This document shows, piece after piece, positions 12,712 through 24,230 of a stretch of DNA of 64,000 bases. The stretch is taken from the NCBI GenBank assembly GCA_033065855.1, contig JAVXUO010003001.1:682001-746000 (forward strand). Reading direction: 5' to 3'. The notes under the pieces were generated by a model. The model was not told where the DNA came from. It did not search any database and saw only the letters and a list, made by a program, of their open reading frames with translations. Made by a program: the position numbers and the translations under genes. Each line of letters begins with the position of its first letter. Positions within the stretch are counted from its first letter, which is position 1. This stretch comes from Escallonia rubra (Eukaryota > Streptophyta > Magnoliopsida > Escalloniales > Escalloniaceae).

Positions 12712-13773
12712 ATGGAGTGGGTTCGGGGTGACAGAGTCGGTCACGGAAGCTTTGGTACTGTCAATTTGGCAGTACCCAGAAGCCAGAATCCTGAATTTCC
12801 TCCGTTGATGGCGGTAAAGTCCTGCTCTGTTTCGCACTCTGCTTCGCTCATGAACGAGAAATTGATCTTGGATGAGCTGAGGAATTGCAGCCCGCAAATT
12901 ATTCAGTGTTTTGGGGACGATTTTAGCTTGGAGAACGGCGAGAAACTTTATAATATTTTGTTGGAGTTTGCCTCCGGAGGTGCTTTGGCTGATAAGCTGA
13001 AAAGTTCCTGCGATCGCCGGTTTCTTGAATCTGACGTCCGGCGGTACACCAAGTCAATCTTGAAAGGGCTTCTGTCTATTCACCAAGGCGGGTATGTCCA
13101 CTGTGATATCAAGCTTCAAAATATTCTTTTATTTAACCAAAACGACGGCGTGAAGATAGCCGATTTTGGGTTGGCAAAGAAAGGTGGGGAGAAGAGAGGT
13201 TTTGGGTGTGAATTGAGAGGAACGCCTTTGTACATGTCGCCGGAGATGGTTGCCGGCGGAGAGCAGGAGTCTCCGGCGGACATATGGGCCCTCGGGTGTG
13301 CGGTGGCGGAGATGTTAACCGGAGCTCCGGCGTGGAGGGAGTCCGACATTGGCGGGCTGTTCATGAAGATTGGGGTAGGTGAGGAGGTGCCGGAGATTCC
13401 CGGAAAATTATCAGATGAAGGCAAAGATTTTCTTGAAAAGTGTTTCCTGAAGGACCCGAGAGGAAGATGGACGGCTGAGATGCTTCTTAACCATCCATTC
13501 ATCGCTCAAGATCACGATACTGTTTCATCAAACTCTCCCAGAGGCCCTTTTGATTTCCCTGATGGCGTTTCCGCAAAATCCTGTGTCACATATTCAACTA
13601 ATTCCTTGCCCTCGGCGGAATGTTTACCGGAATATGATGCTTGGTTTCAAATACAAGATGAATTCAGTTGGTCATCATCATCGTCCATTTCGCCGGCAAT
13701 CAGGCTACGGCAGCTGGTGACGGATGGATCACCTGATTGGTCTGTTTCGGACAATTGGACCACAGTCAGGTGA
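12712..13773 (+). CDS. MAPKKK17-21-type protein kinase (MEKK class)
   Basis: This single-exon gene encodes a 353-residue serine/threonine kinase that would phosphorylate MAP kinase kinases. In Arabidopsis the MAPKKK17/18 members act in abscisic acid and stress signalling, but the substrate here is unknown. The kinase domain spans about residues 3-260. It has the glycine loop GHGSFGTV (10-17), the ATP-binding lysine K36, helix-C glutamate near E49, the catalytic loop VHCDIKLQN (129-137, D132), DFG at 151-153, GTPLYMSPE (170-178) and DIWALGC. Cysteine replaces arginine in the HRD motif, which is usual for this clade. The C-terminal 90 residues are low-complexity and serine-rich, as in its relatives. 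The frame is open upstream to 12598, but that part starts with GTG, contains no upstream ATG and resembles leader sequence, so the ATG at 12712 (MEWVRGDRVG) is chosen. The position beside RALF34 matches my recollection of At5g67070-At5g67080, which favours the MAPKKK19/20 branch. Confidence 0.92.
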   Translation: MEWVRGDRVGHGSFGTVNLAVPRSQNPEFPPLMAVKSCSVSHSASLMNEKLILDELRNCSPQIIQCFGDDFSLENGEKLYNILLEFASGGALADKLKSSCDRRFLESDVRRYTKSILKGLLSIHQGGYVHCDIKLQNILLFNQNDGVKIADFGLAKKGGEKRGFGCELRGTPLYMSPEMVAGGEQESPADIWALGCAVAEMLTGAPAWRESDIGGLFMKIGVGEEVPEIPGKLSDEGKDFLEKCFLKDPRGRWTAEMLLNHPFIAQDHDTVSSNSPRGPFDFPDGVSAKSCVTYSTNSLPSAECLPEYDAWFQIQDEFSWSSSSSISPAIRLRQLVTDGSPDWSVSDNWTTVR

Positions 13774-16700
13774 TTGAGAAAGAGACGCATTCCCATGATT
13801 TTTTTCAAGATTTTTTTTTAGTTTAACCAAAGATTTTTTATGTTAGATTTAGTTATGAGTGATGCTCATAGTGTTACATTATTCAGTTGTACAATGAATA
13901 GGTAGGAAGAAGGGTACATACAAAGGATTTAGTTAGTTTTTTCTGAGATCATTGAAGGGTTCTGATAAGGTGGCAGTGTACAGAGCAGTTTTTGATATGG
14001 AACTAAGAATTTATTATATACAGTTTTCTGGGGAAGATGAGAAACAAAGTTGGCAACTTACAAAAGTAATGTTTGGATGTGTTAGGCTCTTACAAGCCAG
14101 ATATTTCACCCACACTGCCCTTATCACGTATGCTTTTCACCACTTGATTCTCTGCCTGTCTTGCAAGTTACAACTTGAACCATATTTGTCTCATTGATTT
14201 TGTATCAACTTGACAGTCAGATGAGAGGAGGTTTACAGATACTGGACAAAAGAAGACTGTTCTTGTGCTTGCTCCCATGCTATGCGCCCTTTGTGATTTC
14301 TAGGTGTTTACACATTTTGGTTGCTGTCAAATTCATGTGATATAGTAATGAATATAAGGCTGTGGGGAACATTACAGAGCGTAAATTTAATTTTCTTTTT
14401 TCGTACAAACGTATTCCGTTAGAGTTTGGTGGTTTGTCATTCTTTGACTCACAGCCTAGGTGTATTAGAGAAAATACTAGTGTGAAGTAGAACCTTCTAA
14501 TGTTGATGGTGCTCTATGTTTTATATTTTGAACTACATAATGCTTGCCTTTTTTAGCAATTGAAAACTTGATCCATTTACTCTTCGAGTACTATTACTTT
14601 TCTTAAAAAAAAATTAAACAAATTTGGACACGGAATATTTATGTGAACCACTACTCGCGTTATGCTTAGTTGCTCACTCGTTACATTCACAATAACAAAT
14701 AAAAAACAAAGTAGGACCATGATTCTGTAAAAGAATTTCACTCACTAATACACTTTAACGACAAAAGTTTATTCAGCGTAGATTTTAACAACAACGATGA
14801 CATAATATATTTCTAATAGCAATCTTTTATAGTAAGCCGCACAACAATATTTCTCTCGGATTTAGCAGCGCCGCTCAAGATAAAAGAAGCATTGTTGATC
14901 CGTAGTTCTTTCTTTTGGGTAACGTTGCCTTACCGCTTTGGGTTTACCCTTTGCCTATAGACTTCAATGATTGCATCCAGAGTCTCAATCTGGCAAGAAA
15001 TGCTGATTTCGTTGTCCTCCATGCATCATGCATGGGTTTCAAGCTTGAAAACTAGTAATATCTTCTGTGTTCACGTGGGAGTCAATTATGAATACCACGT
15101 GAAATTGTTAATGGGTGTGAAGTACTAATTCTATAATGTTTCCGATTTTGCCGCCGAAAAATCTTAGGTACCAGAAAATGATCAAGTAATCAGATTAGAA
15201 GACAGATTGCATCCTATTTTATGGGATTAATTTTTGTAATCCAACATAAAGTTTCTTTTTCATCCTACCGGTGAGTACTAGGATGGTGGTAATAAGAAGT
15301 AAGATTTAACAAACTAAAATTGAATTGGCTTAACCTATAAGAATATGCAACTAATCATGCCAATCACTTAACTAGTAAGTGGTCAATGGTTTGACTTGGT
15401 GCTCTGAGATCAGCGAACTCTATAAATATTAGAATCGGAGCTGTCATTGAACTGGTGTAAACGTTCACGATTCACCGATTCAAACGGTGGTTCAAGTAAA
15501 TGAATTTAGATTAATCAAGATAATAATAGAAAAAATTACTTGATTATAAAAGTTCATGATAATATACGAATTTACATTTAACGACAACTACTGCGGTAAA
15601 ATTCCTTGAATTTTTAATTTTTTAATTCTCATAGATGTTTTAAAATGATTAACATGAGGAAACTTAGGGTAAAGTAAGAGTTAATATTATCCTTTGCTTT
15701 TATTTTTGCTAATAAAGATTTTATTTGGTCAGGTGGCACTCAGGTGATCAATAAGAACTAAAAACTCTATCATATCGAGTTTCTCACAAATATTAATGTG
15801 TTAATGGGTGTTAACCTCGTCCAACCAGCTAATTTAACTAAGGTGATCAATAAGAACTTTAAACTAATCTTAGGTGCAATTCCCAGCCCTAAAAACTCTA
15901 TCATATCGAGTTTCTCACAAATATTAATGTGTTAATGGGTGTTAACCTCGTCCAACCAGCTAATTTAACTAAGGTGATCAATAAGAACTTTAAACTAATC
16001 TTAGGTGCAATTCCCAGCCCTAACAACTCTATCATGTCGTGTTTCTTACAAATATTAACAATTTAAGGGTGTTAACCTCGTCCAATCGGTTAATCTAACG
16101 TTAGAAATGGCTAATTCAACCGCCGGCTAATTTGTAAATCAACGAATTTCAAAATGAATGAATTTTGAAATACAGAATTTTGAAATACAGAGTAATTTGA
16201 AATTATTCATCCAAACGCACTCTAAAATTACCGGACTGACTTTGTTCTGGAAACGCCATAGAGGATAGAACTGGAAACCAACTTTCTGTTGCTTTTGGGC
16301 TTTGCCCACCTACTATGAGCCTAAAATCTTCGGGCCTATACTAGCAACTAGAAACTTTAGTCTTCAACAGGGCCTTGTTTGGTCTAACTTGTAAGATATT
16401 ATGAGGACGGGGGTTGGACCGGTTCATGAGTGTAGGCCCATATTGTTATTTTACCCGGTTTTTCTTTTTAAGGTACTAGCTGATTATGAAATCAAGATAT
16501 TACATGGCACTATTTCCAACATTTATTACTTTTTCTAGTTGAGATTTTTTTTTCCCCTCAAAATTCTCTAATTCTGAATTTGTCTCTATACCATGATGTG
16601 CACTAGTTTAGATGTTAACCTAATTCTGGTGATGAAAAGAGTATTAGTGTAGCATAAACTATCATACAGTGTTCGTACAGCAACGACATTAACGTTCTCC

Positions 16701-16880
16701 CTCCCTGACGTCTCTACCGATACGATTTTAGTTAGTATAGACGAAGACGTGCATATGATTTCTTGCCTTAGCCCACTTAAGCGTATGTAATATAGCAAGG
16801 CATGGGAAGTAAGGGGGTTTTGTGCTAGATATGAGTATGCTGATAATCTTGTTCTTATGTCAAATGATTTTGAGATAGAT
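13774..16880. other. Intergenic region with one tandem repeat
   Basis: The first few hundred bases are the probable 3' untranslated region of the kinase gene. No gene follows. A 131-bp tandem repeat lies at 15741-16130. A string GGCCTTGTTTGG near 16375 resembles the end of Tourist/Harbinger MITEs, but no partner end could be placed. Confidence 0.55.
15741..16130. repeat. 131-bp tandem repeat, about 2.7 copies
   Basis: The phrase AACTCTATCATATCGAG recurs with a period of 131 bases, near 15763, 15894 and (with changes) 16025. Each unit also holds GTTAACCTCGTCCAACCAGC. The first two copies are almost identical and the third has diverged. The unit has no coding frame. Confidence 0.85.
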
Positions 16881-18362
16881 ATTCCCATCCGTGCTCTATA
16901 ATTTGCCTGGGATCAACCACATTGCCCTCTTTGAAACATATTTTATTCCTGTGTAGCCATATGTACCAGAGCGTGGCAAACGTTGTTGTTGTTGCCTTGG
17001 ACTATAACTTTGCGAAAGCATTTCCTTTATTTATCTAGGCGATCAACCACTCCTAGAAGGGAGAACCGATCAATTCCAGTTTTATGCCAGTATCTATCAA
17101 CGAACATTGCAAGGAAAGGTGCTTGCAATTCTTCGTGGCATTTTGGGCTACATGCATCGTCTGGAGAGATGTGTAGTAGCCTAACTAGCTCGTTTTTAAA
17201 AGGAAGACGGTTGAGGAGAAGCTGCCATAGAAAGAGCTACTTTTTATGAGGTAATTTGAGTTTCTATAGGCAGGGGCGAAACCGGAATTTTTTTTTCAGG
17301 GGGTGCAAAAAATATATCGAATGAATTTTGATGAATCGATATAATATATATTTTTTTGAACTGAACATTTTAAAATTCTTTTTTTGGGTGCAAGAACTGA
17401 ACATTTTATGGGATAATATCCAACTGAATAAGTGGTTTGACAAAAATATAAATGACCCACACCCACTCAGTATACGACGCATACATGATAGACTGATAAT
17501 ATGATACATCATACTTCATACATGACATATAATAGTAACACATTAAAGACCCACACTGACTCACGAACCTCTGCATGTCTGCTTTGACCGTTGAACTGAA
17601 TGCAGGGAGGGCAGGGAACCTCGTCACTCGTCAGTCGTCGTCGGCAGGGGATGAGGTACCAGATCTAGTCGAAACCTCGGAGTAGCAGTCGAAGAGCGGA
17701 GTGAGGGGCCAGATCTCGTCTCCGCCGTCGAGGCGTCGGTGGTCGTCGATAGATCTTGATCTGTCGGAGTTGCCTCGTCAGTCATCACGGGCTGCCTGAG
17801 CTTAGTCCACCGACGGTCGGTCACTCACGGCCACGGTAAGAGAGAGAGAAGGGTGACTTCCGAGTGTGCGTCTCTGGGGGAACGGGGTATGAGGAACGAC
17901 GTCTCGGGGAAAGGGTGGAGTCGCAATGCGATTCCTGAAATAAAATTTTTTTCCCCCAAAAGTCAGGGGGTGCTTCAGGCCGCCCTTGTCACAACGTAGG
18001 TCTGCCCCTGTCTATAGGTGCTTAAAAGTTTTGGATTGGGTATTGCTTCCCTGATTAAAACTCGATCACCATTTTCTATCTCACTAGCCTTTCTTTTCAT
18101 AAACAACCGGTAACCCGTCTTGACTGAATAGTTGCCAAAAGGAGTCGCATTATAGATAAGGTTGTCAAGGTGGTTCCTTTTGACACGTGAATGCAAGTAA
18201 TGACTTCACTGATGTTATTTCGAGAGAGATCCTTTAAAAACTGGGTATTCAATGCCTCGTTTTGCACTAGATCGGATTCTGATGATACTCGAGGGTTGCT
18301 CTGTTGACACCTATGTTAAACTAACGGTGGGATTTCTTTTAGGCAGTATTCTTCCCAAATTG
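16880..18362 (-). mobile_element. LINE 3' part (zf-RVT domain), outer host of a nest
   Basis: The minus strand encodes decayed pieces of the C-terminal zinc-binding region of a plant L1 polyprotein. One piece reads DNLIYNATPFGNYSVKTGYR (near 18170-18110). After a hAT insertion at 17271-18010 the frame resumes with LPFKNELVRLLHISPDDAC and PKCHEE (about 17210-17120). The reading direction and order fit with the reverse-transcriptase piece at 22759-23184, so the two appear to be halves of one LINE split by a 4.4-kb insertion. Confidence 0.65.
17271..18010. mobile_element. Non-autonomous hAT element (CAGGGGC ends)
   Basis: The ends are CAGGGGCGAAAC on the left and, inverted, CAGGGGCAGACC on the right. 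They are flanked by a perfect 8-bp target duplication TCTATAGG (17263-17270 and 18011-18018), the hallmark of hAT insertion. The 740-bp interior has no transposase. Its GC-rich right half (about 17580-17940) differs in composition and might be captured DNA, but no gene was recognised. It interrupts the LINE frame, so it is younger than the LINE. Confidence 0.88.
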
Positions 18363-20307
18363 AAGTCAGTTGCTTTAACTTCCTCCTTCAGCTTCCATGG
18401 TTGTGAGGATGGAAGGGGAGGCCCTCTCTGTACTCCTCCTCCTTTTCTTCCTCTCTATAGCGTCCTCTCCTCTTGTTCGCTCGGCAATCCATCTCTGCCG
18501 ACTCGCGATGCCCGACACCGCCTTCCTCCACCCTCCGATCACCACTTCGCCCATATATCGGAATTCCTTCGACCTCAAGGTTTCTCCATTCCTTTTGATA
18601 ACCTCAAGTCTGAGAACTTTTATCAGAGCCGTCCATTACAAGAAAATTCACTTTTAGCGACATAATTTTTCGTCACTAAAAGTGGATAATCCGTCGCAAA
18701 AGACTTTTAGCGACGAACTGTTCGTTGCTAAAAGTCTGTTGGTAATAACCCCGTTGCTAAAAGATTAGCAACGGAATTTGATGGTCCGTCGGGAAAAGTC
18801 ACTTTTTACCGACGGAATTAATTACTTTTAGCCACGGGTTTTCCGTCGCTAAAGATAATTTCTGTAATTTCCATATTTTTTGTTATTTTCTCGAAATTCA
18901 ATTTAAAAAGACTTTTAGCGACTGACGTCCCGTCGCTAGAAGTCCATCGTTATTACGGCCTTTTAGTGACATAATTTTTGTTCCTTAAAGTCAATAACCG
19001 AGTCAGACTTTTAGTAACAAAATTTCGTCACCAAGGTTTTTAAAAAGTTGTTATTAGTTTTTAAAAATTCAAGCATACTTCCGTCGAAAAATAATCCTAA
19101 TCACCAAATATATCGACAATTTTATTTTTTAGGCTACCATTCTTCTTTACCAAATTTCAAGCAATAAAAATAAAACATAAGTCATACACCACCAACTAAA
19201 TCCCAATATTAGTTATTCACCGAATTAAATAGATTACATCGTACAAATCACAATATTAAATTACACGTTTCAACAAAATGAAAAAAAACAAAAATCCAGA
19301 ACCTTAGCCTGCACAATATCTCCCTAGACAGGCACTTAAATCCGATAGCTCCACGTGCTAGTTTCCTGTGACTAATTTGGAGCTCAATTGCCTGGAAGTA
19401 ATCTGGGCGATGGCGTCTCTGAGAGTGTCACTTTGTAGCTTACACGAGAGAAAAGTAAAGTTTAATATAATTTTTTAATTGTAGAAACCCTCAACATAAG
19501 TCATATAATAAACAACTTAAAACATTTCAAGATTTTCTCCCTACTAATCATACACACCCTCTACAGATTAGTACAGACTGAACCAACACAAATGCAAAAA
19601 GAAAAATAGCCAACTCATGAAGTCTCATGTTTTTCTATTCATTCCACTAGTTCCATTGGGCTTAATCTCTCCCTTTCTATGCCCTGCCCTGCCCTTCCTT
19701 GCCCCAAAGCACACACATTTTTTTGTTCTTGGTGTACATTTCTGCCTATCAAGCTAGATTCCCAATCATCTCCTCCATTCTATTGGAAGCAACCATAATT
19801 ACACCCAGTAGCAACTATAATTCCCAGTGATTATCAACATATAGAAACCTACTTATCAACATATAGAAACCTGAGCTCTTCAGCTCCTTCACTTCCTTCT
19901 TCCACTGCATGTTTTAATCCACTCCTAGTACGCATATGGCTGCTCCACTTACATATCGTAACCCAAGAGTTAATAGACACTTCCAAAGATTCACGTTGAA
20001 GCACATTTTATGCTCATGTATATTGTTATTGTTCTATTATTAATTAATGTATCATCCATACATCATAAATAGATTTTAGAAACATATAATCGTCACAAAA
20101 TGCATGGCATCTTACTAGAAAGTTAATCCCAAGGAGCTGTTGGTCAAGAATGTTTGGTCTCTTTCTTGCCTTCATGGGATCAAATCTTAGACCAAAATCT
20201 TAAAAAATATATTTACCTAGATGCACCAGACCAGTTGGGGGGAGGGTGTCCCTTTGCCCGGGAGGAGATTTAATCTTAATTGATGTAGTTGACCTTACCA
20301 TTCAAAC

Positions 20308-21218
20308 TAGGGGTGAGCACGATTCGGTTGGTTCGGTTTGGAGGTTGAATACCAAACCGAACCGACCAACCTCGGTTTGGGGGAAAAAAATAGAACCGTG
20401 ATTAAACGGTTCGGTTTTTGCGGGTTGAACGGATCGATTTGGGCCAAACTCAATTTTGAGCAAGTTTAGGCCCCAAAATTTAATAACTTATACATGCTAA
20501 TAAGCTTTAAAAAAAATTAAATTTTTTTTTATCATAATTAATAACATTTAGTGAGATGTAAGCGGCGAATGAAAAATGTGTGTTCCGTCAAGGAATTTAG
20601 GGTTTATCCCATTTTATATGAGTGGTTAGATAACTAGGGTTAGTAAAAAATAATTAAGATTAAGTAAAAATATAGATATGTTATACTCCCTCCGTCCCTT
20701 AAAAAGTGATCATATTTCCTTTTTGGGCCGTCCCACAAAAAGTGATCACTTCTAAATTAGGAAATATTCTATAAGTATTTTTACATATTTACCCTTTTTA
20801 TCATTTTTTATTCTATTTCTCTCACCACATTTAATTATCTACCAACTCATTTTCTCTCTCATGACCCACCACTTTACACTTTTTTATTATATTTCTCTCA
20901 CCACATTTAACATTCTACCAACCAATTTTCTCTCTCATGGCCCACTCTCTTCCCCCCTCTCTCTAAAGGGTAAAATGGGAAAGACACAATATATAACCTA
21001 AATTCTTAATCTACGTGCAAAATAAAATGGATCACTTAAAAAGGGACGGAGGGAGTATTATATACGGTTGGTTCGGTTTATGTGGTTTCAAAAAATTCTG
21101 AATCGAACCGACCGATTTGGGGAATAAAAAACCAAACCGATTGATTTTTAGATCGGTGGATTGGTTGGTTAGGTTTTCACGGTTGGATCGGTTTCAACGG
21201 TTTAAATGCTCACCCCTA
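20308..21218. mobile_element. Non-autonomous hAT element (TAGGGGTGAGCA ends)
   Basis: The inverted ends read TAGGGGTGAGCA on both sides and are flanked by a perfect 8-bp target duplication ATTCAAAC (20300-20307 and 21219-21226). The subterminal regions are rich in CGGTTCGGTTT and its inverse. There is no transposase. Of its 911 bp, 370 belong to a MITE inserted in it. It lies within the CACTA element. Confidence 0.92.
20686..21055. mobile_element. Stowaway-like MITE (CTCCCTCCGTCCC ends)
   Basis: The terminal inverted repeat CTCCCTCCGTCCCTT is present at both ends, and a TA dinucleotide flanks each side (20684-20685 and 21056-21057). This is the signature of Tc1/mariner-derived Stowaway MITEs. 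The 370-bp interior is AT-rich, non-coding and partly self-complementary. It is the innermost layer of the nest. Confidence 0.9.
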
Positions 21219-22758
21219 ATTCAAACCACAAAAAAAAAAAAAAAAATTTTAACTAGAAAAAATCTTACTGGGGAGTTTGTTTGGGACATGTTCCAACAAA
21301 TTACATTACTTATTATGTTGCATATACATAATTTACATTAAGGAGAAGACGAAGAGCTTCTCAATCCCATGGTTTAAGAATCAAATCCTTAAACCTTAAA
21401 TCTAACTCAGATAGGCCTCCCCACTCCTTTCTCCTAACCTTTCCTGCATTTTTTGTAATATTTTGATTTGATTTGGACTGGCATGGTCTAGTTTACTGTC
21501 TAGAAGCAAATAAATTTCATTATGTGAAGAACAATAGAATAACCAACATTTAAACATTATCCCATAAACTGAATGCATGAGGAATCAAATAAAAAGGAGG
21601 AAGAATCTACGCTCTAAGCAGATAATAATCTTAGTACAATGAACCTCATGATTCATTTCTTTTATATATTCAAACAATAAATTAAGTACATATATTTATG
21701 GGAATAGTATCCCACAAAAGGTTCAATAGAAAATTGAATGACGAGGGAGGGAGAGAAAGATAATGAACTTACTCGGTAGATGGTAGATTTGGTGGAGCGG
21801 CAACGGTGAAGTGAGGCATCAATCAGGCGGCAGCAGTAGCATGCGTGGGTGGCATGGGAGGCGGCCAGGGAAGAGGAGAGGCGATAGAGAGGGTCGGCCG
21901 ACGGTCGGCTGTGTGAAAGAAAGAGGGATAGATCAAGGGTTAAGGGCTGGGGAGAGGAGAAAGAAAAGAACGGCGGGGGTAAATGAAATGAAAGCAAAAG
22001 TTAGGGTTTCCTTCCTTTATAGTAAAATATAAAAAATATTTTCCAAAATTAAAAATTAAAAAAAATTAGAAAAGTATGAAATATACATTTAGCGACGAAT
22101 TTTTCCATTGGTAATAATCCGTTGTTAAAGACCTTTACCGACGGAGCTTAGCGACATATTTTTAGCAACGGACAAATTCGTCGCTAAAAGTTAATATGTC
22201 GTTAAAAAGTCCGTCGAAAAAAGCTGTTTTTCTTGTAGTGATCATCATTGTTGCCCGATCTCTGAACTGGTTGGTTTGGTTAGAAATATCTTATGTAAAT
22301 CAGAGATGGAGAATTTGTGGCTTGAAGATTCCGGATTTGTTAGAGTTGGAGGACGCATACTCCCTTCGAGCTGCGGATTGCTTCGATCCGGCCTTGAGAG
22401 GACCCCTTTTCAGCTTTTGGAGCTTCGATGAAAGTCGCGGCGGTACTGTAAACTGTCATCAAAAGCTGCTCATGGCTCTTGCCTCTGTTTCAGTGGGAGC
22501 TAGGAATCTGATGCAATTATTTGCATCTTCCTGCCTATGGCTACTCCTTAATTTGGTAATCCCAAATATGAGTAGTCCTTATGTTTACTTTGCTTTCCTC
22601 CAAGGCCTTGTCGGCCACTTTCCTTTCGAAGACTATCTGTTTGGGTGCGTTGTCTGAGTTGCTCCAGAGATACTCGTTCAGGTATCGCCTTAAGTTGTAC
22701 GGGTAATATTGTATAATGAAATTTACTTGAAAAAAAAAATAAAAAAAAATCGGTTGCT

Positions 22759-23184
22759 CGTTTCCAATCTATCATCAGATGCTGTGTATAACTGTCACTT
22801 CCACATTGGATTCCTCGGCATGCCCAAGAAGTAACCCCTGTGGCCTTAACATAAAAGAAGGATTTATGCCGGCAATATTTGCTTCGGAACGCTTTGCTTA
22901 ACAAAGAGTCACCTTCTTGAATAATATTCCAGCTGGTTTGGGCCTGTAGCCTTGAGTTAAAAGAGGGATGTAACCTTAAGCCCAGAACCCCAGAGGCCTT
23001 TGCACCGCATAGTGCAAACCAGTTTGTCCAATGCATTTTTTTTCCTTGCGTCCAGCCTAACAAATATAGTATCCACTATCCAGTTGCTTACAGATGCAGT
23101 AGGAAGTCTGAACACTCGCATAGAGTGACAAGAGGACTGAATTAATAAGAGTGCTCCTTCCAGCTTTGTTAGCCTGGAACTCAT
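22759..23184 (-). mobile_element. LINE reverse-transcriptase C-terminal piece
   Basis: The minus strand carries parts of the end of an L1 reverse transcriptase, with frameshifts: VFRLPTASVSNWI, then KKMHWTNWFALC, WNIIQEGDSLLSKAF and CRHKSFFYVKATG, ending IDWKRAT at the insertion point. In plant L1 proteins this directly precedes the zf-RVT region found at 16880-18362. Confidence 0.7.
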
Positions 23185-24230
23185 TTGGACATCAATTTAT
23201 ACACAAATGGTTCGATTTTTTCAACTCTAGTTTTATAAAAGTGACACTCAAAACATCGTTGCTCCAATTTCTTTCGGGTCGGCACCACGAGGCCAAGAAG
23301 GCTTTGAATGCTACCATTATTTTTTATGTGTGTGTGTGTGTAGCTTCCCATATGGTCACCAGGAAGCTTCCGTGTGCAAAAGGGAGATTTTGGAATTTCA
23401 ATTTCCTCTTTAACTGAAAATGGTGTATGTTGTCTCCCAAAAGTTTAAAAAATAACAAAGTAAGGAAATAGTAGCCCAGATTTCATTGTCAAAGGAAAAA
23501 GAAGTTAGAAAAAAAAATAGGTAGCTCTCTTTTATATCTTTCCTTTTGTTCCCCTACAAAAGTATAAAGAAAAGGAAAATTCTTTTTTAAGCATCTCTTA
23601 CCAAACTTTGACTAAATTATTGTCTCACCAGAATCTCTAAAATATACACTTGGCTTTGAGTTGATCTTTATGCTGCTAAATTAGGATTACTCTGCTGTAA
23701 TAAAATAAATATTGCCTAATATATTTTAGCAACAAATAGTTGTATTATAAATTTTAACGAATAAAATAGTAATTTTTGGTCACTAAACTGTTACAAAAAT
23801 ATTAGACAGCTATGACAAAACAAATAATACAAAGCCTCAGAGCAAAGAGGTAAAAACACATATAAGATGTATAAAAAATTCATGCCATAAAAAAAGAAAA
23901 AAGAGAATGAAATTACAAGTAAACCGTCTTTTGCGGAAAGATATCAAAATCAAAGATCCCCAGTTTCCACGGGCCATAAGGCACCCAGTTTCCCCCCTCG
24001 CCTCCCCTCTCAGTCCAGTCAACTACTGCCCGTCATCCCCAAATTTAACCTCTCCATCATTAGCTGTATCCACCTCTTTCCCCACTTTGAAAATCCACTA
24101 ATCACAGGAACTTATTATTATAAAGAGATGATAGGAAGCATCCCTCTTCTTTCCTTCCCAAAATAATGATTAACTGATTGTGACTGATCCACCACCGTTT
24201 GTTTCTCTGTTTGTAACCATGCTCGCCATC
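23185..24230. other. Intergenic region downstream of the CC-like gene
   Basis: No gene was found. A short GT microsatellite occurs at about 23325-23341. The right-hand part would hold the 3' untranslated region and terminator of the minus-strand CC-like gene. Confidence 0.55.

Larger units (their letters stand above)
18634..22240. mobile_element. Non-autonomous CACTA (En/Spm) element
   Basis: The left end is CATTACAAGAAAA and the inverted right end is CACTACAAGAAAA (12 of 13 match), the canonical CACTA terminus. Both subterminal regions are filled with variants of TTTTAGCGACGAA in either orientation, the usual transposase-binding repeats of this superfamily. The flanking triplets are GTC and ATC, so the 3-bp target duplication is imperfect. 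No TNPD-like transposase was found in the 3.6 kb. A hAT element lies inside. Confidence 0.82.
18375..22746 (+). mobile_element. Polyadenylated insert (retrocopy or LINE fragment), split by CACTA
   Basis: An insert sits within the LINE. It is bounded by an imperfect 12-bp duplication: AAGTCAGTTGCT (18363-18374) and AAATCGGTTGCT (22747-22758), 10 of 12 identical. The plus strand ends in an A-rich tail (about 22731-22746), as left by L1-mediated insertion of an RNA. Without the CACTA element it is about 765 bp (18375-18633 plus 22241-22746). The left part holds an ATG at 18397 and a hydrophobic leader-like frame (MVVRMEGEALSVLLLLFFLS). I could not identify the source. It could be a processed copy of an mRNA or the 3' end of another LINE. 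Confidence 0.5.

Noticed and set aside
16370..16395. GGCCTTGTTTGG as the end of a Tourist/Harbinger MITE
   Set aside because: No matching inverted end or TTA/TAA duplication was found within a plausible distance.
21662..22032. Frames on both strands inside the CACTA element
   Set aside because: They are simple-composition frames in a non-autonomous element with no transposase or host-gene similarity I can see.
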